A stretch of DNA of 64,000 bases from Adiantum capillus-veneris (lineage: Eukaryota > Streptophyta > Polypodiopsida > Polypodiales > Pteridaceae). The notes beneath the pieces are model-generated. The model was not told where the DNA came from. It was given only the letters and a program-made list of their open reading frames with translations, and searched no databases. How positions within the stretch are numbered: the first letter of the stretch is position 1; each line of letters opens with the position of its first letter. Positions 43,751 to 54,422 of this stretch are shown here, piece by piece. The stretch is taken from positions 19,945,951 through 20,009,950 of the forward strand of contig CM043948.1 in NCBI GenBank assembly GCA_014529385.2, read 5' to 3'. Made by a program: the position numbers and the translations under genes.

Positions 43751-44167
43751 GTGAATGAGTTGCATGAAGATGATGTGATTGTTCACAGGGATGATGTGTT
43801 AGTGGATGCTTTTTCTAGCGCAGTTAACCTCGTTGTAGATCCGATCAATCACAAAGGATCGATCTTGACTTTCGAGTCGAGGTCCAAAGAACCTCCCCAA
43901 GCAGATTCGATAGATCCCAAAGAACCCCCACAAGACGATTCGATCATTCAGGAAGAAGCGATCTTGGCTCTCGAGCCTAGGTCCAAAGAACCCTCACAGG
44001 AAGTATTATATGTTCGCATGATTGATACGCACGCATTGTTCGAGTGTTTCATTCGTGACCGTTCCCTGTATGAAGTTCAAGTACTTGAAGAGTCCCTTCC
44101 TGGATTCCGGATGCTATTGGCGATCTCCTTCGACGCCATACAGTTCGGTACCAGTACCTCACTTTGA
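43751..44167 (+). CDS. Unknown ORF with SKEPPQ repeats next to a PPT
   Basis: A 138-codon open frame containing three imperfect repeats around (E)SRSKEPPQ-DSI, then EVLYVRMIDTHALFECFIRD and a C-terminus ending QFGTSTSL, with a TGA at 44165-44167. It ends about 12 bp before a family-B LTR, overlapping the PPT region. It may be the pol tail of a family-B element or a 3' accessory ORF. No domain is recognised. The first codon at 43751 is not ATG (GTG). Confidence 0.4.
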   Translation: MNELHEDDVIVHRDDVLVDAFSSAVNLVVDPINHKGSILTFESRSKEPPQADSIDPKEPPQDDSIIQEEAILALEPRSKEPSQEVLYVRMIDTHALFECFIRDRSLYEVQVLEESLPGFRMLLAISFDAIQFGTSTSL

Positions 44168-44178
44168 AAAGGAGGGGA
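44166..44178 (+). promoter_or_regulatory. Polypurine tract before family-B LTR
   Basis: GAAAAGGAGGGGA lies immediately before TGTCACGTGACA. Confidence 0.88.
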
Positions 44179-45351
44179 TGTCACGTGACACATCCCAACC
44201 CTATGTGTCCGTGGACAAGCTACAGCATGATCAGGGTTCAGTCAGTTCAATCAAGTCTAGATTAGAAGTGATCTGGCACTTTTGTGAGTCTATTCGTAGA
44301 CCGTGCATGCCTAGTCACTTAGTGTAGATGCATATCCTCTGGTTGCACACAGCATGAACATCAGTATTCCCTTTAGAATCCATCAGATTCAGTCAGGGGA
44401 ATTTTCCAGTGCATTTAGCTTATTTTCCCTATTTTTGGTATTTTCACTTATTATTTTTAAGTGACTTTCCAACAAAAGTAGGTAGGGCAATTTTGCTAAG
44501 TTAATATATAAGCAAACCCAAGCTAGCAATTTCTGGCAGAAGAGGCAGCAGGAGCTTCCTGCTCAACATGCAACTTCTCAGCAGAACCCATCAAGGACCA
44601 TCAAGACCCCTTGGCGTTTTTGGAGATCCCATCCTCGCCTATCTCCAAGACCTGGCGTTTTCAGCATTGCCTGGATCGTCAACACCACCAGCACCCTAGC
44701 GTTTGCAGATTACTGCCATCGCCAGCAGATTCATCAGCTTTGCTAGCGTTTTCCCAAATCAGCCCCATCAGCGTTTTTGGATTTCTGTCCCAGATCAGCC
44801 TAGCGTTTTTGGCTAGCAGCAAGAGTGCCTTAGCGTTTTTGGTTTTCAGCCCGACCCGCATCGGAACCACAGCAGATCAAGCCCAAGTTGGTTGCAGAAG
44901 TTCCCTCATTTTCAGCCATAAAAACGCAGCCAAAACAGTCATTTTCAGCCACCGAAACAGTCCCGAATTTCAGCGATTAGAAGATCTCAGATTTCAGCCA
45001 TCAAGTCGTCGTTGTCATCACCGTCGTCGTCATCGGCATAGTCCAAATTGCATCAGTCCATTGCATACGCATTGTACCACTTGTGCAATCAAAAGTAGAC
45101 CACTCTCGCCGACGAGAGTGGGGCCTTCGGAGGAGGGTTTTACAACGTCTCTGGTGTCGTATCTCTCTTCTCTCTATCTCTCAGTCTCATACACTTGCAC
45201 GCACATTGTCCATTCACTTTGTTCGTGATCATAGCACTTTCCATTAAGAACGGAAGGCTCTCCCTTCCATAAGAACTAAAAGGAACCTTGAGCACAGTTC
45301 GGAGCATTCATCTTGAGCAAAGCGCAAACAATCATTCCGTTGCACCTAACA
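44179..45351 (+). repeat. Family-B LTR, 1173 bp, with a PPT upstream and gag downstream
   Basis: Very similar to the solo LTR: same palindromic start, TATA (about 44502-44511), motif array and ACCTAACA end. Its left neighbour is a 3' element end (PPT) and its right neighbour a Gag start, so it serves as the border of two partial elements. No TSD was found. Confidence 0.88.
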
Positions 45352-45444
45352 AAGAACCTCAAGAACCCAAGAACCACGACTCCCAAGAACCCAATTTAAG
45401 AACCCAAGACCACAAGAATCCACAAGAACCCACGACTTCACTGG

Positions 45445-45763
45445 ATGGTCATCACTCGAAGCGGAATGGATACTTCGCTTGGAGGTGATGAGCATGAGAG
45501 AGGCGAAGAAGAATTTTTCCCACCAGGAGGTTTTTCCGACTCTCCCCCTTCCCTATCTACGTCAAGGATTGGTAACTCCTATGGAGGCTTTCAACAAGAT
45601 GGTGATGGACATGAAGTTAGAATGCGAAGCACGAAAAGCAGAAAGAAAGGCCTATGAAGAAAGCATGGCATCCATAGATCGTGACTACGAAGAAAGCGTG
45701 GTAGCCATAGAGCGCAAGCACGACTTGGAAGCCAAAGAAAGTCAAGCCACAACCGCCTTCTAA
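45445..45763 (+). pseudogene. Family-B gag N-terminus
   Basis: MVITRSGMDTSLGGDEHERG is a typical gypsy Gag start, 93 bp after the LTR behind an AAGAACCC-rich leader. A frameshift near 45520 leads into a coiled-coil-like stretch (MEAFNKMVMDMKLECEARKA, then SIDRDYEESVVAIERKHD) ending at TAA 45763. The rest of gag is missing. Confidence 0.6.
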
Positions 45764-46240
45764 AATCAAAACAATCATCCTTGATTGCAGATTACAAGAA
45801 AATGTTCTAACGTTCATGCAACTTAAAATCTAACAATTGATCATTCAGTCATGCATTCTTGTGTCACGATGGCCGTGCACACATTCTTGTGTCATGATGG
45901 CCGTGAACACGTAAAAGCTAGTTGCAGACACCTCGGGTGCGTCTGAAATCGATCTTTTGGCTAGTTTCTTAGCCAATGCCTGTAAAAGGTCATTGGATCG
46001 TGCTTGTGGTATCCATGATACACCCAAGATCATATTCTTAGCCAATGCCTATAAAAGGTCATTGGCTCACGCTTGTGGTGTGTGCAAACACCCAAGATTA
46101 TAGTTCTTAGTCATAATCATAATCTTTATTCGTAAAAAGGAATTCCCAGTTCATCACCAATCTTTATTTGTAGTTTCTTTCCTTTGATTCATGATTCTTA
46201 GTCTGCTGTTACTCCTTGAGTAGCTTGATTACCGAAGTTC
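45764..46240. repeat. Unassigned DNA with two small tandem duplications
   Basis: CATTCTTGTGTCA(C/T)GATGGCCGTG is present twice (about 45852-45907). A 70-bp unit (TTCTTAGCCAATGCCT, then AAAGGTCATTGG, CTTGTGGT, ACACCCAAGAT) is present twice (about 45965-46034 and 46035-46105). Confidence 0.75.
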
Positions 46241-46249
46241 AACACCAAC

Positions 46250-46640
46250 TCTTTGTTCTTGTGCTTCTATTGTATGGTTCGTTCTCTTGCGTCAAAACGG
46301 GCATGATACTCATAGAACCAAGGCATGCCCAATAGAACATCACATCCTCACAAATCCATAATGTAGAAGTCAACTGGATCTATAAATGTCTGAACTTGTA
46401 GTTGAAGTGATCCAATCAATGGTATTGATGATGTATAGGTTTCATTAGCCATTTGTGCTTCAATTTGTGTCCCCTTGGTATATTCCACAATACCTAGTCT
46501 TGCAGCTAATTCTAGGGAGATAAAATTTTGCATGGAGCTTGAATTGAAGAGGATAAGGGCATCTTGATCTTTAACTTTTTCCATAGATATACATGGTTCA
46601 TTGGATGCGTCAATGGTCGGAACACCTATCAAATCAGAAA
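46250..46640 (-). pseudogene. Element C aspartic protease
   Basis: The minus strand reads KVKDQDALILFNSSSMQNFI, homologous to the A2 protease start, but the active-site Asp-Ser/Thr-Gly is N-S-S. SLELAARLGIVEYTKG follows, then GCDVLLGMPWFYEYHARFD after a stop. Catalytically dead. Confidence 0.75.
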
Positions 46641-46787
46641 TAAGTCCAATAGAGGGTCACGATTTCTTGTTTTTTGTGCTTTCATACGTGGATGACCTAT
46701 TATTATTGGGGTTTTCCGGGCAGTCTCAAGCAATATGGCGAACTTGAGAGCGTTGTGGGAATCTTAGACGCCTTAGAAAGTGAAAAA

Positions 46788-47234
46788 TTAAACCGCAATA
46801 CCACCATCCTTGAAGGGTTTTGGACCTGAATTAGCTACCGGAGGTGCTGAGTAATAATAGTAATGGTGATGGTGCCCATTTGATGAATAGGTAGGCGTAG
46901 TAGGTGGTGGTGGGAAATAGGGCGGAGATGCAGAGGGCAACAATAGTGGTACTTTAGAGGCCACATGCGGTCGTTCTCCCAAAGCCATAGTTTTGTAAAT
47001 TCCTCCCAGAAACTAAGAGATATCTCTTGAGTTCTGTCGTGAAGTGGTAATTGGTTGATTTTGAGAAGGGTCAGGTGGAAGAGACGAGTAAATCTGAGAA
47101 GGTTGGGGTGGCATAACAGGGTTAGCAGGAGGATTCAAGGTGCTCAAATAGCTATGCAAAGCTTTCAAGTCAATCCCGTCATCCGTCGCTCTCTGTTTTT
47201 GTTGTTTTGCTAAATATAGCAAGTGTCGTACCAC
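46788..47234 (-). pseudogene. Element C Gag N-terminal pieces, Pro/His/Tyr-rich
   Basis: Two adjacent minus-strand frames: KALHSYLSTLNPPANPVMPP, then a TAG, then PPYFPPPPTTPTYSSNG with a run of four His and four Tyr. They lie between PBS and protease, so they should be Gag. The capsid and zinc knuckle are missing, showing an internal deletion. Confidence 0.5.
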
Positions 47235-47375
47235 GTACTGGGCATGTGTCTAGTAAGGGTGCCTCTGAGTGAATGGGCTCAATGGATTTCCTCCTTCGGT
47301 AGTGTGATCTCCCGGTGCTCCGTCCATGTCGATAGGTTCGTGCTCCGGTTTGCAGAGGGCAAGGGAGCAAGCTAT

Positions 47376-47387
47376 GCTTTGATACCA
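47376..47387 (-). promoter_or_regulatory. Element C primer-binding site
   Basis: The minus strand reads TGGTATCAAAGC next to the LTR. Confidence 0.8.
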
Positions 47388-47388
47388 C

Positions 47389-47910
47389 TATCATCACTTC
47401 CGGCGAGGGACTGGATGGAAACATAGAGATAACTGCAACTTTACACTCGGCAATACTTAACACTTCAAAACACTTGAATAACTGAGAGAGACTACACAAC
47501 TCGGCAGAGTTCTGAGCCAAAAGACATATTGGCCCCAAAGACTCGCGTCCCTTTTGGTATTTCATTATGATTGCTCGCTAACTACAACTCTCGAGGGTCT
47601 GGCTCGCTCGAAGATTGTGCATCTGAATACTCCCGAGGATGAATACTCACGGGGAGTGGGCCCTAGGGCACTTATAAACAGTACAAGGGATATCAAAAGC
47701 AGAGTTGCCCCAAAAGCATCATGTTTAAAAGCACTTAATCTTAAAAGTATCTGCTCCTAAAAGCTGGCGCCCAAAACTCGCCAAAATCTGCCAGCGCAAA
47801 AAAACAGCCAGTCCGTACAACAGTGACACGGCATTAGCAGCAGCGTAAAACGCGGAAATCCACACAGAAATGCCACGTGGCATGTCAGGGCGATTTACAA
47901 AAACCATCTC
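47389..47910 (-). repeat. Element C 5' LTR (outer end approximate)
   Basis: Follows the PBS. It contains GGCCCCAAAGACTCGCGTCC, the block shared with family-A LTRs, and a palindromic G-box TGCCACGTGGCA (about 47872-47883). The outer border is uncertain because no second LTR is present. Confidence 0.6.
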
Positions 47911-48379
47911 TTGAGTTCAAGCTTTTGTCTTTTGGGTTTTAGGCCCCTCGGCCCCAGTGCTCCGTAAGTTGGTAGGGGTTAGGATTATTAATCCCCAACC
48001 CCCTAGTTAATCTAGGCCACTTGGCATGACTTTTTAAGTTGGGTTCTCTCTTGTTTCTTCTTCTTCTTCTTCTTCTTCTTCTTCTTCTTCTTCTAGGTTT
48101 TAGGCGTCTCGGCCGGTTCCTACAAAACTCAGTCAAGTTAGTCTGAGACCCGAAGGCCCCTTTGATATCCTATCCTCACGCAGATAACATTCAGATGCAA
48201 TTACCACCTAGAGAAAATTGATCATGGCACGGAGAATTCCAGGTTTTACCAAGAGATTGGCATGGACCACCTTCCTAGGGAGAGTGAGTCTGGGGCAGGC
48301 CAAGCACACTCATTGGACCGATGCGTCTTATGACCTCGACGCAAAAACCCTAACCCTAAAACCCGTCATAATTTTGTTC
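47911..48379. repeat. Unassigned DNA with (TTC)n
   Basis: (CTT)n of about 13 units at 48053-48092. No gene. Confidence 0.8.
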
Positions 48380-49040
48380 TAAAAGGTGGCCCATTAAGGC
48401 CGAAATGGTAGCATAGATTTCTGAGAGAACTTTTAGCTGTCATTTTTGCTTTGAATTCTTAGAAGCGCTATCTGGTAGGCGCTGATTTTACAGTGCATAC
48501 GTATCATGAGAGCTTGAAGTAATTTCTTACTCGAGTGAAGCTATCAGACAGACAAATGAGGTGGAAAACTTTTTCTCTTTGTTTTACTTCCAAATTTTCA
48601 GTATGGGAAGAAGAATGTGGTTGCAGGTGCTTTGTCACAGAAGCTGCAAATAGCAGCTGTCACTGCTATCCTCCATTTTTAGTCTGAGGACGTGAGGAGT
48701 AGTATGCTACTGATCCAGATTTTGGCAGTGTGTTTGACCAACCTCAGAATAGAAGAAGTCTCTGGATTTTCTCGGAAGGATGGTTTCCTGATAAAGCGGA
48801 TCAAGTTATGTGCTACACACAGGGTTGAGACGGAAGGATCTGAGCTAGCATAACAATCCATTATTTGGGAATAGAAGCAACACAAGGCAGTTGAGTCCTA
48901 CTTCTTTTAGCCTCAGCTCAAATTGCATGTGGATACATCTGTAGACTTGGGTGGTTTTTGAATGTTTAGTATGACAGACATAATGCACCTGGATTTCTGC
49001 AGCCTCTTCCTATCCTAAGGCCTATCTTGGGTTAGCATTA
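48380..49040 (+). pseudogene. Gypsy RNase H/integrase relic
   Basis: The plus strand reads ERELLAVIFALNS and RYLVGADFTVHTYHESLK, then KLSDRQMRW and NVVAGALSQKLQ in another frame (RNase H end). DPDFGSVFDQ and KDGFLIKRIKLC come next, and YDRHNAPGFLQPLPI at about 48970-49015, the linker before the integrase core. Frames are broken throughout. Confidence 0.7.
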
Positions 49041-49506
49041 CTATGGACTTTAGTTAGAGATCCTCAAATGACTAGTTTTTTTTGGCAATCAATTTGTGAG
49101 TCTTGTGCATGCTCCTTTAAATGTGGGCGATGACGGCTCAAATCTGCCGAAGGGGAGGAAGCTCTAAGGCTTGACTATCCGCTGCCCTTTGCCGATGACA
49201 CACCCAACTGAGCTATGAATACCGGAAGATCAAAAGCCTGTGTGGCGCAGAATTACATACATTGCCAAAAGAAGGGTTAGAGCATAATGCAGAGTTCATG
49301 ATGAGGAGGCCCTAATCTTTTCAATCCTGGAAATGAATACAGAGGGATGGTTGACAGATTGCATGTGACTGTCTGCATCAAATATTGTATCAAGTCCTTG
49401 AGCATGATAGTGCCCCTGTCAGGGCTCAATTTATGTGTGTCAAATACTTACTCCTGGATAAATGAAAGATGTAACAAAATAGTTTAATATGGTACATACT
49501 TTGCAG
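49041..49506. other. Unassigned DNA upstream of the exon cluster
   Basis: No domain seen. Earlier exons of the following gene could lie here or further left, but I could not identify them. Confidence 0.3.
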
Positions 49507-51027
49507 GCACTCGTAGCAAGACAATCGGAGGATGCTGCTAAGGACCAAGGACTTGCTAATGGCAGAGGTTCGTGTGCCCTTGAAGAAACGATTTTGACAA
49601 GACTCCCCCGTTTGCCTTTTGTGCAATCTGATGGCATAGTGAAAAGTTTTTCCCCTCCCCTGCAAAAGCAAATTGTTGATGCAAAGGATGACAATCATGT
49701 ATGTAGCCTAGATAGCTATCCAATAAGAAACTTTTGAAATTCATGAAATTTCAAGTTTGTTGGCTTCTTTTATTCCCTTTTTGTAGCTAGACTGCGTGTG
49801 CACAAAATCTGGAAATTACAATCAAAGGGATGTGCACGTTTCTATTGATCATGTGTGGTCTTTTCTGTATTTGTCTAGGAGCAGACGTTGCTGGCAGAAA
49901 ACCAAGATTTAGGTATGGGTTGCGCCAACTGCAGCCGCAGTTGCAGCTGTCTGATGGAGTTTGGAGAGGTTATTACCAATGAAGCTTTGAGATGCTGTCA
50001 AGAGCAGCTTGTTGCCTTGCACTGTGCTGAGGCCTTATCAACAGACTTGAACAGCTTAGCCTATCCTTTATGCAATACCGTAATTAAGTCATCCCTGAGC
50101 ATCCAAGAAACAAAGACTTGTAATTCAAGGTTCAGTCGTGACTGCTCATTAGGTAACTGTTTGAGTGCATTTTGTCTGTAAGTTTGGGAGTCCCCCGTAG
50201 TTTTATTCTTGTAGCTTTATTTAATGGATCGCGAGGTTTGTCAACTGGAAAGTTTTCTTCTTTGATGCCCTCTCATGAAGGTTTATTTCCTTTGCTAGGG
50301 TTGGGAAAGGGGTTGTCCATTGACATGTTGCGTGTGGTTAGCTCGATTTTCTCCAAGGACTATGAAATTTGGCTAGAAGAAAATAAGGCCACTTCTCTGG
50401 AAAACTGCAAGCTTGAAGATGTACTTCAAAGCGTGGAAGCTTTTGGAGGGAAGCAAAATCTATTAATAGACCTACAGGTAGAGATTCTATTGGCATTATA
50501 CCGCCAATGTTTTCATTGAGTGTCGTTTAATGGAGGAGTACTCTAATGTGGCCTAGACACCAAATGCAGAGATCTGTACTGAGAGCTGTTGCCGCCCAAA
50601 AACAGATTGCTACTGATAGCAAGGATGATCCCTCCCTCCTCTCAACGGTGAGCATCCAAGATTTCTAGCAGAGTCATTTTTGGGTTCTAAAATTTACAGA
50701 GCTGATGAGTTTCCGTATTCTACATAGGCCCATATGCTTGAGCTGTTTTTCTCAGACAGATCAAAGGAGAGAATGGAAACATTCACCAGAGCTGCAGAGT
50801 CTTTTCAGGGTTTGCTGAAGCAAATTAACTTATTTCTAGAGTTTTTATACACATGTAGCCACGCTGCTGCTTCTAAATTGCATTCCTTTCCTCTGTGTAC
50901 CAATCATGACAGAGTTCTGGAATTCAGGGATCCTTTTGTAGAGAAGAGGCAATTACAGACAGCTGTCTCATATTGGTTGCTTGTGTATCATGACGTTGCT
51001 CATGCTGTTCATGTAAATTTGGTTTGA
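49507..51027 (+). CDS. Multi-exon host-type gene, product unknown (partial)
   Basis: Five open exons join with GT-AG introns and matching phases: 49507-49698, 49879-50152, 50215-50477, 50570-50647 and 50728 to 51027 (or to a GTAAAT donor near 51015). Sites include TTTGCAG, TTGTCTAG, CTTGTAG, AAATGCAG and CTACATAG acceptors. The product includes LPRLPFVQSDGIVKSFSPPL, then a Cys-rich stretch (CANCSRSCSCLMEFGEVITN), LSIDMLRVVSSIFSKDYEIW, and a helical region (KERMETFTRAAESFQGLLKQ). It has no transposon motif, no internal stop in about 300 codons, and short introns of 62-180 bp. The first exon lacks an ATG at its start, so the gene extends upstream. It could be a live low-copy gene, or a fragment. 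I do not recognise the family. Confidence 0.6.
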
Positions 51028-52000
51028 TGTTTTCTGGTAATTTTATTCTAAAGGTCCAGAGAAGCTCAATATAAGAGAATTGATTTTATGAATGACTGGT
51101 TCAGGTTAGCAGGGAAGGAACGTTTGTAACCACTGTCATCTGGCGTAGAAAGTTCTTGGGCTGAGTTAAGACTCATGAGAGGTTTACTATGCTAATGATC
51201 TAACCTCATTTGACATTGTTTGGGCTTGGAGGTTTTTCCGGCTGTGTTGACATGCCGTGGTAACTGTGATGAGAGACCAAGCATGCTTATGACCTCACAC
51301 AAATAGCAATCTTTCTGGAGATGAACATTTTTAGTCAGTGACAGCTTTTAGACGTGCCTAGCTAATTCGATCGTGTCTTTATTCCCGTGAATTGGAGTAA
51401 GTCAAAGAAGCAAACACCTAGTTGCTGGAAGAGCCAGGTAATTCCAACGGGGAGAGGCTGATTGGGGTTGAAAAAGTGCAACAGAGCTTTCTTAAAAGGC
51501 TACATAGGAAGCTTTGTTGTGCCATCAGGCAAGGCTCTATGTGGCCAATCAAGTTTTTGGGTAGCCAAGCTGGGAGCAAAAGATGTTAGGGATATCATTT
51601 TTCTGCCCTCATTTGTCAGATTATGGAAGATATATGAAGGATTGGATATAGAGGTGCCCATGCCCTCTTTCGTTGCATCATTGAAGGGTTGTGAAAGCAT
51701 GCAGTCTTCAGTTATGGTCTTCCCATAGAGAGGAAGATTAAAGTGTAGGACAGGGTGGCTTAAAAGCTTATTTTCTACCTGCTTCAAAGGTATGACCGGT
51801 ATAATGACCAAGCCTGAGGTAAAGAGTTGGATACCCATCTGCTGGTCATGAAGACGCTTCGACGGTTTACATGATGCTTGAAGTGCCCTATCTATAGACC
51901 ACTGAGTGCTTGAATTAAATCTCTCTTAAAACTTGGAAAACGTAATTAACTACTTTTGAAGGTTTTACGGCATGATATTCTTCTTCTTGAGAGACATCCA
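51028..52000. other. Unassigned DNA, possibly the gene's 3' part
   Basis: An open frame at 51462-51728 (LCGQSSFWVAKLGAKDVRDI) could be another exon or chance. Around 51850-52000 decayed gag-like sequence joins the next feature. Confidence 0.3.
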
Positions 52001-52378
52001 TCATTTGTAGGCCTTGCCTTCCAAAGTTAAGTTCGTTTGTAGAGCTCTGACTGCGTCCAGAGTACGTCGTAAGGTGTGAATTTCATCCCACTTGTTGAGA
52101 AAGATATTCACTGCATCCTTATTGCGGTTTCGGTCTTCTTCCTTAAAAATCGGTGGGGTTGGTGTTTTCAACAATTCATCCTCCTCTTTTGCAATGAGAG
52201 TATGCAATGTATCAGCATTTGGGCCTTGCCCTAAATTAGAAGGGCTTTGTCCTTGTGTAGCAACGTGTTCATGCATGTGCATGTCAGCATGACCCTTGGA
52301 TTGCTGTTGCATTAATTGAATCAATAATGTGGATAGTTTAGTAATATTTGCATTTAAAGCTTTAAAATTTTCATCCAT
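52001..52378 (-). pseudogene. Retrotransposon gag N-terminal fragment
   Basis: The minus strand starts MDENFKALNANITKLSTLLI, is Gln-rich, then reads NIFLNKWDEIHTLRRTLDAV and LEGKAYK, which resembles the front of a gypsy capsid domain. It stops at 52001 with decayed continuation. No LTR was found beside it. Confidence 0.55.
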
Positions 52379-52429
52379 GACTCACTAAATTTCTCCCTTT
52401 TTTGAATATTTATGTGGGATTTCGTTGAA

Positions 52430-52455
52430 CCTAGGTTTTTTTGATTAGTGTTGTG

Positions 52456-52490
<35 letters not shown>

Positions 52491-52700
52491 AAAAAACGCA
52501 GCCTTTTTTTTGATGTAGACATCAGTTCACTCTTTTGATCATAACTCTTCATCCAAACTCCGATTTGGGTGATCTATAGTCTCAATCGAAGAGCACGAAG
52601 CCTTCTACGCATTGATGTAAATATAAAATTTTTTAGAGTTATGGAAGGCGTTTATGTAGCAGCATTTTTGAAGTGAACAGGTTTAAGGAAATTGACTCTC
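52430..52700. repeat. (CT)n tract and LTR-leader-like sequence
   Basis: (CT)n at about 52460-52487. TCATAACTCTTCATCCAAACTCCGATT-type sequence followed by CGAAGAGCACGAAG resembles the conserved leader of many plant retrotransposon LTRs. Confidence 0.4.
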
Positions 52701-52779
52701 ATCTCTTATTTTACATACAATGTCTTTCGACACTCGTAAGGGTTTTTTTTCTTCAACAAGGTCCACAACCAATGTGGAA

Positions 52780-53603
52780 AATGATCCAAAAATCTCTCAA
52801 GTGTGGAGATAGCACAAAAAGGTGAAGACTTACGAGCACTTGCAATGGAGAATGACACACTAAGGGTACTTATGGTTGAGAATGAGAATCTCAAGAGGAC
52901 ACTTGAGATGCAAACAATATGTTTGATGCAACTTGAAGAGGAAATCAAGGAATGTAAACACTCTCTTGTGGACTTGAATGCTTTGAAGGAGCGGATGAGC
53001 TAAGTAGAGCATGACCATGTATTGCAAGAGAAGAAATTTGACACTATGAGTTGGGATGTACGCGACATGAAAAATGTATGCACGAACAAGTCTTGGACTG
53101 ATGTATGTGGTAGCAATATGGTTTTTAATTCCTCACTTATGCAAGCTATGGTTCAAACAAAGATTGTTGAGAATGTGGATGTGGAGGAGTTAAAGGACTG
53201 AGAACGACGTTCCAAGAATAATGTTATTCGTGGAATTCTCGAAGAGAAGTTAGAGACACTTTCTCTTGCCATCGTTATCAAAGATTTTTTCAAAACCCAC
53301 TTTGGCATGTCCGGAGTTATGGTCTATAAAGCACATAGAGTGGGGAAGCAAAAAGCTCCTCGCTTGGGAGAACGGCCAATTGTATGCACCATGTCGGATG
53401 AGACCAAGCGAAAGATTATCCTTGATAATAGTTGGATCTATTTGAGGGATACAAAATGTTTTGTATGTAAAGATCGCACTATTAAGCAACAAAATATGCG
53501 TTGCAAGGCATATAAGAAAAAGAATAATAAAACAAGGAAATCTCTCATGAAGAAAATGTGCCCAAGGAGGAGACAAATCTCTCGAGCAAATAGAGATGCG
53601 TGA
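52780..53603 (+). pseudogene. LINE-1-type ORF1 (first LINE)
   Basis: A heptad-like coiled coil (ENDTLRVLMVENENLKRTLE, MQLEEEIKECKHSLVDLNAL) is followed by the RNA-binding part ERRSKNNVIRGILEE, VYKAHRVGKQK, RPIVCTMSDETKRKIILD and DRTIKQQNMRCKAYKKKNN. Stops at 53001-53003 and near 53200. Family knowledge: ORF1 proteins coat LINE RNA. The upstream frame has no ATG, so it is 5' truncated or mutated. Confidence 0.8.
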
Positions 53604-53611
53604 TCTATCAG

Positions 53612-54133
53612 ATCGAGTTACAATTGAAAATATGCTTTTGGAATTCTAATGGATACCCATGGAATGCGGGGATTGACATTGATGAACTAACAAGCAAAGC
53701 CGATGTACTTCTTGTTGAAACTTGGGAGCATGATACACAAAGGATTAACGGCTTCGAGGATTATAATGTACATTCATTGATGTGGTCAAAGAATCTCAAG
53801 CAATGAAGAGAACAAGGAGCGGTAGCATGTATGGTTAAGAAAGGATTGGAAGATTTTGTATCAATTGTAAAAGATGACAAGTACAAACGTTATGTATGAC
53901 TGAAAATTATGACACCAAAAAGGGCATCCATTTTTGTAGTCGGTTGTTACGTTCCTCTTCATGACTTCCTCTTTTATGCTTGCATAGATAGAAATCATCC
54001 ATTTTTTGATTTAGAAGAGGACATTGCTTATTTCAAAGGTGAAGGTGATGTTATTGTATTTGGGGATATGAATGCTCATTTTAATAACATATATCTAGCG
54101 TTTTGCATTTCTTTGCTTGCCTTAGTCTACTAG
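53612..54133 (+). pseudogene. LINE endonuclease (first LINE), truncated
   Basis: Reads LKICFWNSNGYPWNAGIDID, VLLVETWEHDTQRINGFEDY, KGEGDVIVFGDMNAHF: the N-terminal motifs of an apurinic-like endonuclease (WN-N-G, E-W, GD-NAH). Sequence stops matching after about 54085. RT is absent. Stops at about 53805 and 53899. Confidence 0.82.
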
Positions 54134-54250
54134 AATGGGATATTGAATAAATCTAATCCTATACCTTTTCATGACTCTATTGTGCATTGCAGCAGATATT
54201 CACCGTAAGTAATGCAACATTTAGGCATAAGTATTTTTACCCCATATTTT

Positions 54251-54422
54251 ATCATGTATTCCCACCATCAAGCGTAGGCCATCATTGTACAAGTCGTTTC
54301 CCGATACCAACAACTATGCTTGCCCACAGGAATGATATCATGTATTCCCACCATCAAGCGTAGGCCATCATTATACAAGTCGTTTCCCAATACCAACAAC
54401 TATGCTTGCCTACAGGAATGAT
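54251..54422. repeat. 86-bp tandem duplication
   Basis: ATCATGTATTCCCACCATCA starts at 54251 and again at 54337; the two units differ by about four bases. Confidence 0.92.

Noticed and set aside
44611-45228. 205-codon ORF inside the family-B LTR
   Set aside because: It overlaps the GCGTTTT motif array; the corresponding frame is not kept in the solo LTR at 42260-42900, and no domain is seen.
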